Assembly (NCBI GenBank): GCA_903822185.1
Contig: CAIJOA010000028.1
Span: 310,001 to 374,000, forward strand
DNA length: 64,000 nt
Direction: 5' to 3'
From: an uncultured Rhodospirillales bacterium
Lineage (GTDB): Bacteria; Pseudomonadota; Alphaproteobacteria; ATCC43930; CGMCC-115725
A program made the translations under genes and the position numbers. Position 1 is the stretch's first letter, and each line of letters starts with the position of its first letter. The notes under the pieces are model-generated. The model was not told the origin of the DNA. It made no database searches and was given only the letters and a program-made list of their open reading frames with translations. Below are positions 52,910 to 62,116 of the stretch, piece by piece.

Positions 52910-55609
52910 ATGGATGTCGTTATCGTTGAATCGCCGGCCAAGGCGAAGACCATCAACAAATATCTGGGCAAGGGCTATACCGTGCTGGCCAGCTACGGCC
53001 ATGTCCGCGATCTCCCGCCGAAAGACGGCTCGGTCCAGCCCGATCAAGATTTCGCGATGTCGTGGGAAATCCACGACAAGGCCGGCAAGCGGCTGTCGGA
53101 CATCGTTGCCGCCGTCAAAGGCGCCGAACATCTTTATCTCGCCACCGATCCGGATCGCGAAGGCGAAGCGATCTCGTGGCATGTCCAGGAAGTTCTGAAG
53201 CAGCGCAACGCCCTCAAGGGCGTCGATGTCAAACGCGTCGTCTTCAACGAAGTCACCAAGTCAGCCGTCCAAGAAGCATTCAAACATCCGCGCGAATTGG
53301 ATCGCGAGCTTGTCGATGCCTATCTGGCCCGCCGCGCGCTGGATTACCTCGTCGGCTTTACCCTGTCGCCGGTGCTGTGGCGCAAGCTGCCGGGCAGCCG
53401 GTCGGCAGGCCGCGTTCAGTCGGTCGCGCTGCGCCTCATCTGCGAACGTGAATCCGAAATCGAGATTTTCAAGCCGCGCGAATATTGGTCGGTCGAAGCC
53501 GAATTCACGACCGCCGCCGGCGACAAATTCACCGCGCGCCTCACCCATCTCAACGGCAAACGCCTCGACCGGTTCGATATCAACAGCGAAGCGACCGCGC
53601 GTGACGCCGTCGCCGCGCTGGAACGGCAGGCCGGCTTCTCTGTCCGCGAAGTCGAGCGCAAGCAAGTCCGGCGCAACCCGGCCGCGCCTTTCACCACCTC
53701 GACCCTCCAGCAGGAAGCCTCGCGCAAGCTGGGCATGACCGCGTCGCGCACGATGCGCATCGCACAGCGTCTCTATGAAGGCGTCGATATCGACGGCGAG
53801 ACGACCGGCCTCATTACTTATATGCGAACCGACGGCGTGACGCTGTCGAACGAAGCGATCGCCGCCGCGCGCGAATTGATCGCCAAAGACTATGGCCGCG
53901 ATTACTGCCCGTCCGAAGCGCGCGTCTATCGCACGCAACAGAAGAACGCGCAGGAAGCCCATGAGGCCGTCCGCCCGACCGATATGTTCCGCCGCCCGGC
54001 GCAGATGGCCCGCTATCTCGATGACGAGCAGCGCAAGCTCTATGAGCTGATTTGGAAGCGCGCCGTGGCGAGCCAGATGGCGACCGCGCTGATCGATCAG
54101 GTCGGCGTCGATATCACTTCGCCCAGCGGCGACGTCATGTTGCGCGCCACCGGCTCGACCATCGCCTTCAACGGCTATCTCGCGCTCTATCACGAGGATA
54201 TCGACGATGCGGCGGACGATGATGAAAACCGCCGCCTGCCGCCGCTGAAGGAACGTGACGCGCTCGATCGCGGCGAGATCAAGCCCGAGCAGCATTTCAC
54301 CCAGCCGCCGCCGCGGTACACCGAAGCGAGCCTGGTCAAGAAACTGGAAGAACTCGGCATCGGCCGGCCTTCGACCTATGCCTCGATCATCCAGGTGCTG
54401 CAGGACCGCAACTATGTCATCTTGGACAAGAAGCGGTTCATTCCCGAAGATCGCGGCCGGCTGGTAACGGCGTTCCTCGAAAGCTTCTTCGAGAAATATG
54501 TCGAATATAATTTCACCGCCGATCTCGAGAATCAGCTCGACGATATTTCCGGCGGACGCGTTGCCTGGAAAAAAGTGCTGGAAGATTTCTGGCGCGATTT
54601 TTCGGTCGCGGTCGGCGGTACCAAAGACCTCAAGATCACCGACGTCATCAATACGCTCGACGCCGAACTGGGGCCGCATTTCTTCCCGACCACCGAAGGC
54701 GGCAAGGACCCGCGCGTCTGCCCGACTTGCGGCAACGGACGACTCAACTTGAAGCTCGGCAAGTTCGGCGCCTTCATCGGCTGCTCGAATTACCCCGAAT
54801 GCAAGTTCACCAAACCGCTGGGCATCGACGGCGCCGATGGCGAAGGCTCGAACCCACGCGAAATCGGCCTCGACCCCAACACGCAATTGCCGGTGTCGCT
54901 GAAAAAAGGCCCTTACGGCTTCTATGTTCAGCTCGGCGAGGCGACCGAGGATTCGAAACCCAAGCGCGCCTCGATCCCCAAAGCCATTCCGCTGGCCGAT
55001 GTCGATCTCGACAAGGCGATGGCGCTGTTGGCGCTGCCGCGCGACGTCGGGGCGCATCCCGAAGACGGCGTGATGATCACCGCCGCGATCGGCCGCTTCG
55101 GCCCGTATATAAAGCACGGTCCCGTCTATCGCTCGATCGGCAAGGACGACGACGTGCTGACGATCGGCCTCAACCGCGCGGTCAGCATGTTGGCAGAACC
55201 GCGCGCGCCACGCCGCGGCATGCCGACGCCGATCAAAACGCTGGGCGATCATCCCAACGGCGGACCGGTCAATGTCTTCAGCGGCCGCTATGGCCCCTAT
55301 GTCGCGCATGACGGCATCAACGCCACCTTGCCGAACGACATCACGCCCGAAGAAGTGACGTTGCAGCAGGCGATCGATCTCATCGCCGCGCGGCCGCAGA
55401 CCAAGAAAAAGGGCAAGGGCCGCGCCAAAGCAAAGGCAGCCCCGACCGAAAAGAAACCGGCCAAGAAGATGGCCGCCAAGAAAGAAAAAGCGACGCCTTC
55501 CGCGAAAGGAGAGGCCGACCTCAAAACCGATGGCAAGAAAACCACCAAAAAGCCCAAAGCTAAGAAAAAGTCCGCGGCCAAAAAGAAGTCAGTTCCCACA
55601 GGGGGCTGA
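52910..55609 (+). CDS. topA: DNA topoisomerase I TopA
   Basis: The 899-residue type IA topoisomerase starts MDVVIVESPAKAKTINKYLG (Toprim domain with the acidic triad around LATDPDREGEAISWH). The catalytic Tyr304 lies in GLITYMRTDG. SRTMRIAQRLYEG and GRPSTYASIIQVLQDRNYV are further core motifs. The C-terminal region has one topoisomerase zinc-ribbon (CPTCGNGRLNLKLGKFGAFIGC...YPEC) and two Topo_C repeats (RYGPYV, RFGPYIKHG). The end is a 60-residue Lys/Ala-rich tail. Its last 80 bases are shared, in another frame, with the start of the truncated rnr. Confidence 0.97.
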   Translation: MDVVIVESPAKAKTINKYLGKGYTVLASYGHVRDLPPKDGSVQPDQDFAMSWEIHDKAGKRLSDIVAAVKGAEHLYLATDPDREGEAISWHVQEVLKQRNALKGVDVKRVVFNEVTKSAVQEAFKHPRELDRELVDAYLARRALDYLVGFTLSPVLWRKLPGSRSAGRVQSVALRLICERESEIEIFKPREYWSVEAEFTTAAGDKFTARLTHLNGKRLDRFDINSEATARDAVAALERQAGFSVREVERKQVRRNPAAPFTTSTLQQEASRKLGMTASRTMRIAQRLYEGVDIDGETTGLITYMRTDGVTLSNEAIAAARELIAKDYGRDYCPSEARVYRTQQKNAQEAHEAVRPTDMFRRPAQMARYLDDEQRKLYELIWKRAVASQMATALIDQVGVDITSPSGDVMLRATGSTIAFNGYLALYHEDIDDAADDDENRRLPPLKERDALDRGEIKPEQHFTQPPPRYTEASLVKKLEELGIGRPSTYASIIQVLQDRNYVILDKKRFIPEDRGRLVTAFLESFFEKYVEYNFTADLENQLDDISGGRVAWKKVLEDFWRDFSVAVGGTKDLKITDVINTLDAELGPHFFPTTEGGKDPRVCPTCGNGRLNLKLGKFGAFIGCSNYPECKFTKPLGIDGADGEGSNPREIGLDPNTQLPVSLKKGPYGFYVQLGEATEDSKPKRASIPKAIPLADVDLDKAMALLALPRDVGAHPEDGVMITAAIGRFGPYIKHGPVYRSIGKDDDVLTIGLNRAVSMLAEPRAPRRGMPTPIKTLGDHPNGGPVNVFSGRYGPYVAHDGINATLPNDITPEEVTLQQAIDLIAARPQTKKKGKGRAKAKAAPTEKKPAKKMAAKKEKATPSAKGEADLKTDGKKTTKKPKAKKKSAAKKKSVPTGG

Positions 55610-57611
55610 GCGACGCGGCAATCGACGGGGCGCTTCAGGCGCTCTTCCCGAAATCGGCGTCGTCGAGATCACCGATATTGATGGCGACGGCGAAATCTAC
55701 GGCCGCCCGGTCGCGGGACGCGCCGCCAAGATGCTTGTCACTGCCGAAGCCGGCGGCCCTGCCCTCGGCGTCGGCAACCGCGCCGTCGCCCGTTTTTCCC
55801 GACGCGAGGATGGCACCTGGGAAGCGCGGATCGTCCGCGCGCTCGATCAGACGCCTGACCGCGTCGTCGGCATCTATCGTCTTAGCCGCGAAGGCGGACG
55901 GTTGGAGCCGACCGACCGCAAGCAACGCACCGAATTCCGTATCGCCACTGAAGATGCCGGCGGTGCGCAGGACGGCGAAGTCGTTCTCGCCGATGTCCGC
56001 AAGGATACGCAGTTCGGATTGCCGACCGCACGGATCGTCGAACGGTTGGGCGGGCTCGATGAGCCCCGCGCTTTCAGCCTGATCGCCATCCACACGCACG
56101 GCATTCCAACGACCTTCCCCCCCGAAGCCGTCGAGTTGGCTGAAAAAGCCGAGCCGGTCACGTTGGCGGGCCGTGAAGATTTGCGCGACATTCCGTTGGT
56201 CACCATCGATGGCGCGGATGCACGCGACTTCGACGACGCCGTCTTTGCCGAGCCTGATCCCGAAATCGAAGGCGGCTGGCATGCCATCGTCGCGATCGCC
56301 GATGTCGCTTGGTATGTCCGCCCCGGCGATGCTTTGGACCGCTCGGCTGAGAGCCGCGGCAACTCGGTCTATTTTCCGGACCGCGTCGTGCCGATGCTGC
56401 CGGAAGCGCTATCGAACGAACTTTGCTCGCTAAAGCCGGCGGTCAATCGCGCCTGCGTTGCGGTGCATCTCTGGATCGATGCGAACGGCCATCTGCATCG
56501 TCACCGATTCCTGCGCGGGCTGATGCGATCGGCTGCGCGCTTCACCTACGAAGAAGCGCAGCAGGCTATGGATGGCGCGCCCAGCGATCAGGCCGGTCCT
56601 TTGATCGAGAAGGTCCTGAAGCCGCTCTATGGCGTCTATGCCGCGCTCGACAAAGCGCGCATCCAGCGCGGTTCGTTGGAACTCGATCTGCCAGAGCGGC
56701 GTATCCAGTTGAGCGAAGCCGGCAAGGTCGCGCGTATCGAACCGCGCGCGCGGCTCGACAGCCACAAGCTGATAGAAGAACTGATGATCGCGGCCAACGT
56801 CGCCGCGGCGGAGACGCTGGAGAAACTTCACCGGCCTTGTCTATATCGCGTCCACGACGCGCCCGATCCGCTCAAGCTCAAGGCGCTGACCGAATTCCTG
56901 ACCGATATCGGCGTCCCCGGTCTGAAGCTCGCCAAGGGCCAGGTCATCAAGCCGCGCCTCTTCAACGATATCCTGCGCAAGGTGGCCGGGACGCCTTACG
57001 CGGTGATGGTGCCGCAGCTGGTGCTGCGGTCCCAGGCACAGGCGATCTACAGTCCGGTGAATATCGGTCACTTCGGGCTGGCGCTGCGGCGCTACGCTCA
57101 TTTCACCTCGCCGATCCGGCGCTATTCGGACATTCAGGTCCACCGAGCCATCCTAACGACCCTAGGAATCGACGGCGAACCGGCAGGTCAGGATCTGGTC
57201 GCCCTGGGCGAGCATGTCTCGATGACCGAACGCCGCGCTGCTACCGCCGAACGCAGCGCCTCGGATCGGTATATTTCAGCCTTCCTGGCCGACCGAGTCG
57301 GCGCGACCTTCGCCGGACGGATCAACGGCGTCACCCGGGCCGGGTTGTTCGTGACCCTGGCCGAAACCGGCGCCGATGGGCTGATCCCGATCCGCAATCT
57401 GCCCAGCGACTATTACGAGCATGAAGAAGCCCGCCACCGTTTGATCGGACAACGGACTCGGCGGATATTTACCCTGGGCGATTCGGTCGAAGTAAGGCTC
57501 GCGGAAGCCGATATCGGCAAGGGCAGTTTGCGCTTCGATTTGGTTAGCGCGAACGGTAATTTACCAAAACAAAGCAAACACTTACCGGCGAAACATAAGA
57601 AAAGAAGGTAA
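55530..57611 (+). CDS. rnr: Ribonuclease R, apparently missing its N-terminal helix-turn-helix domain
   Basis: The 693-residue reading frame has the RNB core with the catalytic aspartates in DGADARDFDDAV (Asp227, Asp230, Asp233, Asp235, Asp236) and IADVAWYV, and a C-terminal S1 domain (about 585-660, ATFAGRINGVTRAGLFVTLAE...DGLIPIRNL). OB-type cold-shock domains and a Lys-rich C-tail are present. Typical orthologues are about 60-80 residues longer at the N-terminus with a winged HTH domain ending in a 'G.RR....GALP' segment. Here that end (RRGNRRGASGALPEIGVVEI) abuts a Lys/Pro-rich stretch shared with topA. Its only ATG is inside topA with a poor ribosome binding site. A deletion or a frame problem is likely. 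Confidence 0.8.
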   Translation: MARKPPKSPKLRKSPRPKRSQFPQGAERRGNRRGASGALPEIGVVEITDIDGDGEIYGRPVAGRAAKMLVTAEAGGPALGVGNRAVARFSRREDGTWEARIVRALDQTPDRVVGIYRLSREGGRLEPTDRKQRTEFRIATEDAGGAQDGEVVLADVRKDTQFGLPTARIVERLGGLDEPRAFSLIAIHTHGIPTTFPPEAVELAEKAEPVTLAGREDLRDIPLVTIDGADARDFDDAVFAEPDPEIEGGWHAIVAIADVAWYVRPGDALDRSAESRGNSVYFPDRVVPMLPEALSNELCSLKPAVNRACVAVHLWIDANGHLHRHRFLRGLMRSAARFTYEEAQQAMDGAPSDQAGPLIEKVLKPLYGVYAALDKARIQRGSLELDLPERRIQLSEAGKVARIEPRARLDSHKLIEELMIAANVAAAETLEKLHRPCLYRVHDAPDPLKLKALTEFLTDIGVPGLKLAKGQVIKPRLFNDILRKVAGTPYAVMVPQLVLRSQAQAIYSPVNIGHFGLALRRYAHFTSPIRRYSDIQVHRAILTTLGIDGEPAGQDLVALGEHVSMTERRAATAERSASDRYISAFLADRVGATFAGRINGVTRAGLFVTLAETGADGLIPIRNLPSDYYEHEEARHRLIGQRTRRIFTLGDSVEVRLAEADIGKGSLRFDLVSANGNLPKQSKHLPAKHKKRR

Positions 57612-57629
57612 AGACTAAAATTTACCTTT
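57606..57629 (+). terminator. AT-rich hairpin after rnr
   Basis: AAGGTAAA (57606-57613) pairs with TTTACCTT (57622-57629) around an 8-base loop, followed by TTATTTG. The left arm includes the rnr stop codon. The stem is A/T-rich and weak, so its effect is uncertain. Confidence 0.4.
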
Positions 57630-57710
57630 TATTTGTCTTGCACTCGTCTCTGCTGCACGGCAACAATTAAGGCGCTTTCATGTCACCAGTATGATTGGTA
57701 CGCCTTAATC

Positions 57711-59300
57711 ATGATTAGATTGGCCGAGACTGGTAGCACCTTTTTGGCCAATGTCGTGGGTGCCCTTAAGCCCTGCACCGCCGTTTTGGGCCTTTTGGCC
57801 CTCGCCGCCTGCTCGATGGCGCCGAAGCAGTCCACGACCGCCCAAAACGACGAGCGGCGGCTGTTCGTCGAGGCCAATGAAAGCATCCTCGAATATCACA
57901 TCAAGCCGGGTCAGCCCGACCAGCTCGCCCTAACCGGTCTGTCCAAGCTGAGCACGATCGATCCCCTGGTGTCGATCGAGCGAACCGCCGACAAGGTCAT
58001 TCTCCATCGCGACGACAGCGTTCGCCGCTTCGACGCGCCCGGCATGTCCGAACTGATCGATTGGAGCGTCCTCACGGCGAAAGTCGTCGATGCCGCCCGC
58101 GAGATGTCGCCGACGATCGCGGCGCTGCCGCCCGGCCAACTCGATGAAATCGTCATCGACGGCACGCTCGCCAAACTCGACCCCTATTCCCGTTATGTCC
58201 GCCCCGAAGTCGCGCGCGAACGCCGCGCCTCGCGTGATGGTTTCGGCGGCATCGGCGTTACCCTCGACATCCATGAGCGCGACGTGCGTATCGCCGGCGT
58301 TCTGCCCGACACACCCGCTGCCGTTGCCGGTCTTCTCGCCGACGACCGCATCCTGGCCCTCGACGGCGTGCCGATCGAACGGCTGACCGCTGACGACATT
58401 CGTGTTCACCTGCGCGGTGCGGCGCAAACGATGGTGCAGCTCGCTGTCGCCCGAAACGGCGTCGCCACCCCGATGCAGATCAGTGTCCAACGCGCGCGCA
58501 TCGTTCCTGAAACGGTGACGCTGCAAGAGGATGGTGGCATCGCCTGGCTGAAGGTGCGTTCGTTCAATCAGCAAACCGGAAAAAGCGTCGCCGAAATGCT
58601 GCAGCAGGCGCATCGCGATCTCGGCCCGAACTTGCACGGTCTCGTTCTCGATCTGCGCGACAATCCGGGCGGCTTGCTGGATCAATCCGTCGAAGTCGTG
58701 AGCCAGTTCGTCCAGAACGGCGACATCACCTCGACCATCGGCCGCAACCCGCAAGCCATGCAGCGTTTCACCGCGACGAACAAACAGCCGGTCGAGACTT
58801 TGCCATTGGTCGTATTGGTGAATGGCGGTTCAGCCTCGGCGTCCGAGATCGTCGCTTCGGCCTTACAAGATTCCGGACGCGCCGTGATCGTCGGCACTTC
58901 TTCTTACGGCAAGGGCACCGTGCAGACGGTTGTCCATACCTCGAACGACGGCGAATTGACCGTGACCTGGGCGCAATTGATTACGCCCGGCGGTTATCAG
59001 CTCAACACCCATGGTGTCGTGCCGACGGTCTGCACCGCGGACCTTCCCGACACACCCGACACGGTCAACACGCTGTTGTCAGATAGCGCCAAGCCGGCGG
59101 GGCTTGCCCAATCGCGTGTCTCGCTCGACGACGATGGTTGGCATCGGCTTCGCGCCCTCTGCCCGGCGCAACGCGACAAGCGGAGCATCGACAGCCTTGC
59201 CGCGACGCGCTTGTTGAGCAGCCCGACACTCTACCAGCATGTCCTGGCCGAGATGAGCCACCCTTCATCGCGCGTGGCGTCGAACCGGCCGATCCGCTAA
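57711..59300 (+). CDS. S41-family C-terminal processing-type protease, lipoprotein
   Basis: The ATG at 57711 gives 529 residues beginning with a lipoprotein signal, LLALAACS, with lipid-modified Cys34. A PDZ domain occupies about residues 175-250 (GGIGVTLDIHERDVRIAGVLPDTPAAVAGLLADDRILALDG). The S41 protease domain has LVLDLRDNPGGLLDQSV, the nucleophile region NGGSASASE (residues 371-379) and the general-base lysine in SYGKGT (Lys401). It is a periplasmic-side serine protease of the CtpA/Prc type, here anchored to the membrane by lipid. The C-terminal about 70 residues are low in motif content. Earlier in-frame starts (57633) put the lipobox too far in. Confidence 0.9.
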   Translation: MIRLAETGSTFLANVVGALKPCTAVLGLLALAACSMAPKQSTTAQNDERRLFVEANESILEYHIKPGQPDQLALTGLSKLSTIDPLVSIERTADKVILHRDDSVRRFDAPGMSELIDWSVLTAKVVDAAREMSPTIAALPPGQLDEIVIDGTLAKLDPYSRYVRPEVARERRASRDGFGGIGVTLDIHERDVRIAGVLPDTPAAVAGLLADDRILALDGVPIERLTADDIRVHLRGAAQTMVQLAVARNGVATPMQISVQRARIVPETVTLQEDGGIAWLKVRSFNQQTGKSVAEMLQQAHRDLGPNLHGLVLDLRDNPGGLLDQSVEVVSQFVQNGDITSTIGRNPQAMQRFTATNKQPVETLPLVVLVNGGSASASEIVASALQDSGRAVIVGTSSYGKGTVQTVVHTSNDGELTVTWAQLITPGGYQLNTHGVVPTVCTADLPDTPDTVNTLLSDSAKPAGLAQSRVSLDDDGWHRLRALCPAQRDKRSIDSLAATRLLSSPTLYQHVLAEMSHPSSRVASNRPIR

Positions 59301-59319
59301 TCCGATTTTCTTAAATTCG

Positions 59320-59778
59320 TCAGGCGGTGCCGGCGCTGCAGAAGTGCCAAATGCCGGCGCGGTGCGCGTAGAGCAAGATGTAGCGGGTATCGCCGCTATT
59401 GTCGGTCATCACCGTGAGCTGATCGCCGATACAGGTACCGTCGGCCGTGCCCGGCACCGAGAGCCGCTTCGCCTTGGCGCAGGCGAGCACCGACGCCGGC
59501 AGCTTGCCCGTGACGGCGTTGAGAGGCTTCCCGTTCATCTCGATCGTGTAGCGCTCGGTCGCGCCGTTCTTGACCGCGGCTTTGACCTCGATACGGCCAA
59601 AGCGGAATTTATAAAGTCCGGCATCCTGTTGCCCATCGCCGGGGCGGACGAGCATCGGCCTCAAAGCAACCGCGGCACAGTTGGGACGCGCCGGCGGCGC
59701 GGCCTCCGCCGGTAGAAGCGATCCCGCCCCCAACAACAGCGCGGCGATGGCGACGCCTAACATCGGCTTCGTGAGCAT
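59320..59778 (-). CDS. Secreted hypothetical protein
   Basis: The 152-residue protein starts MLTKPMLGVAIAALLLGAGSLLPAEA, a signal peptide with GAGGCAGGG before the ATG. The mature part has three or more cysteines (NCAAVALRPML, VLACAKAKRLSV, GTCIGDQLTVM, WHFCSAGTA), suggesting disulfides in the periplasm. I recognise no family. It is convergent with the S41 protease gene and divergent from the DUF1194 gene. Confidence 0.65.
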   Translation of the reverse strand: MLTKPMLGVAIAALLLGAGSLLPAEAAPPARPNCAAVALRPMLVRPGDGQQDAGLYKFRFGRIEVKAAVKNGATERYTIEMNGKPLNAVTGKLPASVLACAKAKRLSVPGTADGTCIGDQLTVMTDNSGDTRYILLYAHRAGIWHFCSAGTA

Positions 59779-59919
59779 CCCTGCCTCAAGGTTCGGGACC
59801 GATCCTGGTCCGTTGAATTGCGCGGATTATTAGTCGCAGCGACCCGTGGCGGCAAGCGAGCGCCTTTACCCCGCCCAAATCTGCGCCAAGATAGCTCCGA
59901 CTTTGGAGGATTGATCATC

Positions 59920-60627
59920 TTGGTGCGTTATGCGGCGCCTCTCTTCGGCGCCTTACTTTCCCTTACTTCTTGGCACGCTCACGCGGCTGGAGTCGATATG
60001 GCGTTGGTATTGGCCGTCGATGTCTCGGAAAGCGTCGATGCCGGCGAATACCAGCTTCAGCACGAGGGCATCGCCCGCGCCTTCGAGAACCCCCAGGTCG
60101 TCGATGCGATCCGTGGCGGCGCCCAGGGCGGGATCGAGGTCATGGTTCTCGAATGGTCGGATCGCGACAAACAATCCATTGTGGCTGACTGGAGCCTCGT
60201 GAAGGATCAGGAGAGCGCCGCAGCCTTCGCGACAAAAGTTCGCGCCGGCAAGCGCAGCTCACAGGGCCTTACCGCGATCGGTGACGCGCTGCTGGCCTCT
60301 GCGGCCGCGTTCGAACAACTTCCGGATAAACCGCAGCGCCGCGTCATAGATTTGTCCGGCGACGGCATGGCGAATATCGGTCCGCCCCCTGCTGCCGTCC
60401 GAGATGTGTTGGTGAAGCAAGGCATCACGATCAACGGTCTTGCCATTCTCGCCACCGAACCTTGGCTCGACAGCTATTACAACGACAACGTCATCGGTGG
60501 TGAAGGCGCGTTCCTGCTGCAGGTCCAGGACTTCCAGACCTTCGCGACCGCCATACAACAAAAACTCCTCGCCGAGATCTCGGCGAAGAGTCCTGTTATC
60601 CGCTTAGTGCAGGGTCAGATGCAGTAG
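59920..60627 (+). CDS. DUF1194-like von Willebrand factor A-type secreted protein
   Basis: The TTG at 59920 (nine bases after GGAGGA) or the GTG at 59923 begins a protein of about 235 residues with a signal peptide (VRYAAPLFGALLSLTSWHAHA-AG). The mature part has a MIDAS-like DVSESVDAGEYQLQ motif of the VWA fold, then VMVLEWSDRDKQSIV, SSQGLTAIGDALLASAAAFEQL and RRVIDLSGDGMANIG. This is the layout of DUF1194, an alphaproteobacterial family of unknown role. It is probably periplasmic and may bind a metal. It converges with the decarboxylase gene. Confidence 0.85.
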   Translation: MVRYAAPLFGALLSLTSWHAHAAGVDMALVLAVDVSESVDAGEYQLQHEGIARAFENPQVVDAIRGGAQGGIEVMVLEWSDRDKQSIVADWSLVKDQESAAAFATKVRAGKRSSQGLTAIGDALLASAAAFEQLPDKPQRRVIDLSGDGMANIGPPPAAVRDVLVKQGITINGLAILATEPWLDSYYNDNVIGGEGAFLLQVQDFQTFATAIQQKLLAEISAKSPVIRLVQGQMQ

Positions 60628-61751
60628 GTTTTGATCGGCTCGAAGCCGTTGAAGGCAACCGAGGCATAGCTCGACGTGTAGGCGCCGGTCGCATGGATTT
60701 CGACCTTGTCGCCAACCTTGAGGTCATGCGGCATGCGGTAGCGGGTCTTCTCGTAGAGAATGTCCGCGCTATCGCAGGTCGGGCCGGCCAGCACAACCGG
60801 GCCTGACGCAACACCGACGCCATCATGGGGCGTCTTGATGCGATATTTAATCGCTTCGTCCATCGTCTCGGGCAGACCGTTGAACTTGCCCACGTCGAGA
60901 TAGACCCAGCGCTTCTCGTCGGTGTCGGACTTCTTCGAGATCAGCACGACTTCGGCTTGGATCACGCCGGAATCACCGACAATCGAACGGCCTGGTTCGA
61001 TGATGATTTCGGGCAGATCGTTACCGAAATGATGCGTGATCGCTCCCATGACTGCGTTGGCGTAATGCGCCACCGCCGGCACGTCGCCGCGATACTTCGC
61101 CGGAAAGCCGCCGCCGACATTGATCATGCGTAGATTGATGTCGGTCTCGGCCAAGGCCGAGAACATCTGCGCCGCACGCGCGACCGCATTATCCCACTGA
61201 TCGGTTTTGGTCTGCTGCGAGCCGACATGGAACGACACGCCGTAAGGATCGAGACCCAGCGTCTTGGCTTGGCACAGAAGATCGACCGCCATTTCGGGGG
61301 CGCAGCCGAACTTGCGCGACAGCGGCCATTCCGCGCCGACGGATTCGACGAGGATGCGGCAGAACACGCGCGCGCCCGGCGCGGCACGCGAGAGCTTTTC
61401 CAGCTCGGCGGCGCTGTCGAAGGCATAGAGACGCACGCCACGCTGATAGGCGTAGGCGATGTCGCGTTCTTTCTTAATCGTGTTGCCGAACGAAATACGG
61501 TCGGCGCCGACACCGCGCTCCATGCACAGGTCGATCTCGTTGCGGCTGGCGACGTCGAAGTTGGATTCGAGATCGCGCAACAGACCAACCACTTCCGGAG
61601 CCGGATTGGCTTTCACGGCGTAGAAGATTTTTGCCAGCGGCATATAACGTCGCAGCAGCTTGTAGGCCTGAGCAACCACATCGAGATCGATCACCACGCA
61701 GGGGGTCTCGGGTTGGCGCTCAGCCAGGAACTTGGAAATCTTCTTGGTCAT
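60615..61751 (-). CDS. Ornithine (or lysine/ornithine) decarboxylase, type III PLP fold
   Basis: The ATG at 61751 (MTKKISKFLAERQPETPCVVIDLD) gives 378 residues. The alanine-racemase-like barrel has Lys47 in FYAVKANP, which forms the PLP Schiff base. NVGGGFPAKY, EPGRSIVGD and the active-site Cys326-Asp327 in GPTCDSAD follow, as in eukaryotic-type ornithine decarboxylases. It makes putrescine (or cadaverine) from ornithine (or lysine). Alphaproteobacterial members often use both substrates. The 450 bases upstream hold no other gene, and carry a putative upstream ORF and two hairpins (see leader). AGGATTCGCCGTT precedes the ATG. Confidence 0.93.
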   Translation of the reverse strand: MTKKISKFLAERQPETPCVVIDLDVVAQAYKLLRRYMPLAKIFYAVKANPAPEVVGLLRDLESNFDVASRNEIDLCMERGVGADRISFGNTIKKERDIAYAYQRGVRLYAFDSAAELEKLSRAAPGARVFCRILVESVGAEWPLSRKFGCAPEMAVDLLCQAKTLGLDPYGVSFHVGSQQTKTDQWDNAVARAAQMFSALAETDINLRMINVGGGFPAKYRGDVPAVAHYANAVMGAITHHFGNDLPEIIIEPGRSIVGDSGVIQAEVVLISKKSDTDEKRWVYLDVGKFNGLPETMDEAIKYRIKTPHDGVGVASGPVVLAGPTCDSADILYEKTRYRMPHDLKVGDKVEIHATGAYTSSYASVAFNGFEPIKTYCI

Positions 61752-61843
61752 AACGGCGAATCCTAGGCTCAGAGTTGTCAGAGCACCGCGGGCCCGACGG
61801 AATGAACCGAGGGCCACGGTACGAAAACATCAACCGGCAATCA

Positions 61844-61856
61844 GGGCGAAGCGCCC
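61844..61856 (-). other. Hairpin B of the decarboxylase leader
   Basis: GGGCGAAGCGCCC on the plus strand (minus strand GGGCGCTTCGCCC) folds as a GGGC/GCCC stem with a small loop. Its arm CGAAGCGCCC (61847-61856) is the exact complement of GGGCGCTTCG in hairpin A. Confidence 0.6.
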
Positions 61857-61954
61857 GTCCTTACCGGATAATAATTTAGATTTGACTACTGCTGGGCTCA
61901 GAGGTGCCGCGACCACCGAGGCCACGAGCGTCCCTGATTTGCCTGGGTGTTACG

Positions 61955-62116
61955 TCAGGCCAGGGCGCTTCGGCCCTGCGTCGGATAGCAACCATATCGA
62001 GCTCCCTCTCGGGACCGGCCCACATTTGACCGGCTCTGCCAAAAAGGACGCGTTACGTCGTTGCATAACCACGATGGGCCATAGGCACGTGCGAGTGCGT
62101 CGCGGACGACAGACAT
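61955..62116 (-). CDS. Putative upstream ORF of the decarboxylase leader
   Basis: A 53-residue reading frame, MSVVRDALARAYGPSWLCNDV...TQGRSALA, ends with TGA at 61957-61955. Its last codons encode GRSALA and run through hairpin A. The ATG has no clear Shine-Dalgarno. An alternative 23-residue frame starts at ATG 62124 (MRLCLSSATHSHVPMAHRGY) and ends near 62053. A leader peptide whose translation controls hairpin choice is plausible, but nothing proves it is translated. Confidence 0.3.
   Translation of the reverse strand: MSVVRDALARAYGPSWLCNDVTRPFWQSRSNVGRSREGARYGCYPTQGRSALA
61961..61978 (-). other. Hairpin A of the decarboxylase leader
   Basis: CAGGGC (minus strand 61978-61973) pairs with GCCCTG (61966-61961) around CGAAGC: a 6-bp perfect stem inside the last codons of the putative upstream ORF. 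Plus-strand GGGCGCTTCG (61963-61972) is complementary to hairpin B. Confidence 0.6.

Noticed and set aside
53261-55309. A 682-residue open frame on the minus strand opposite topA
   Set aside because: Antisense shadow of topA; its composition (Arg, Asp, Ala, Glu) and lack of motifs show it is not a gene.
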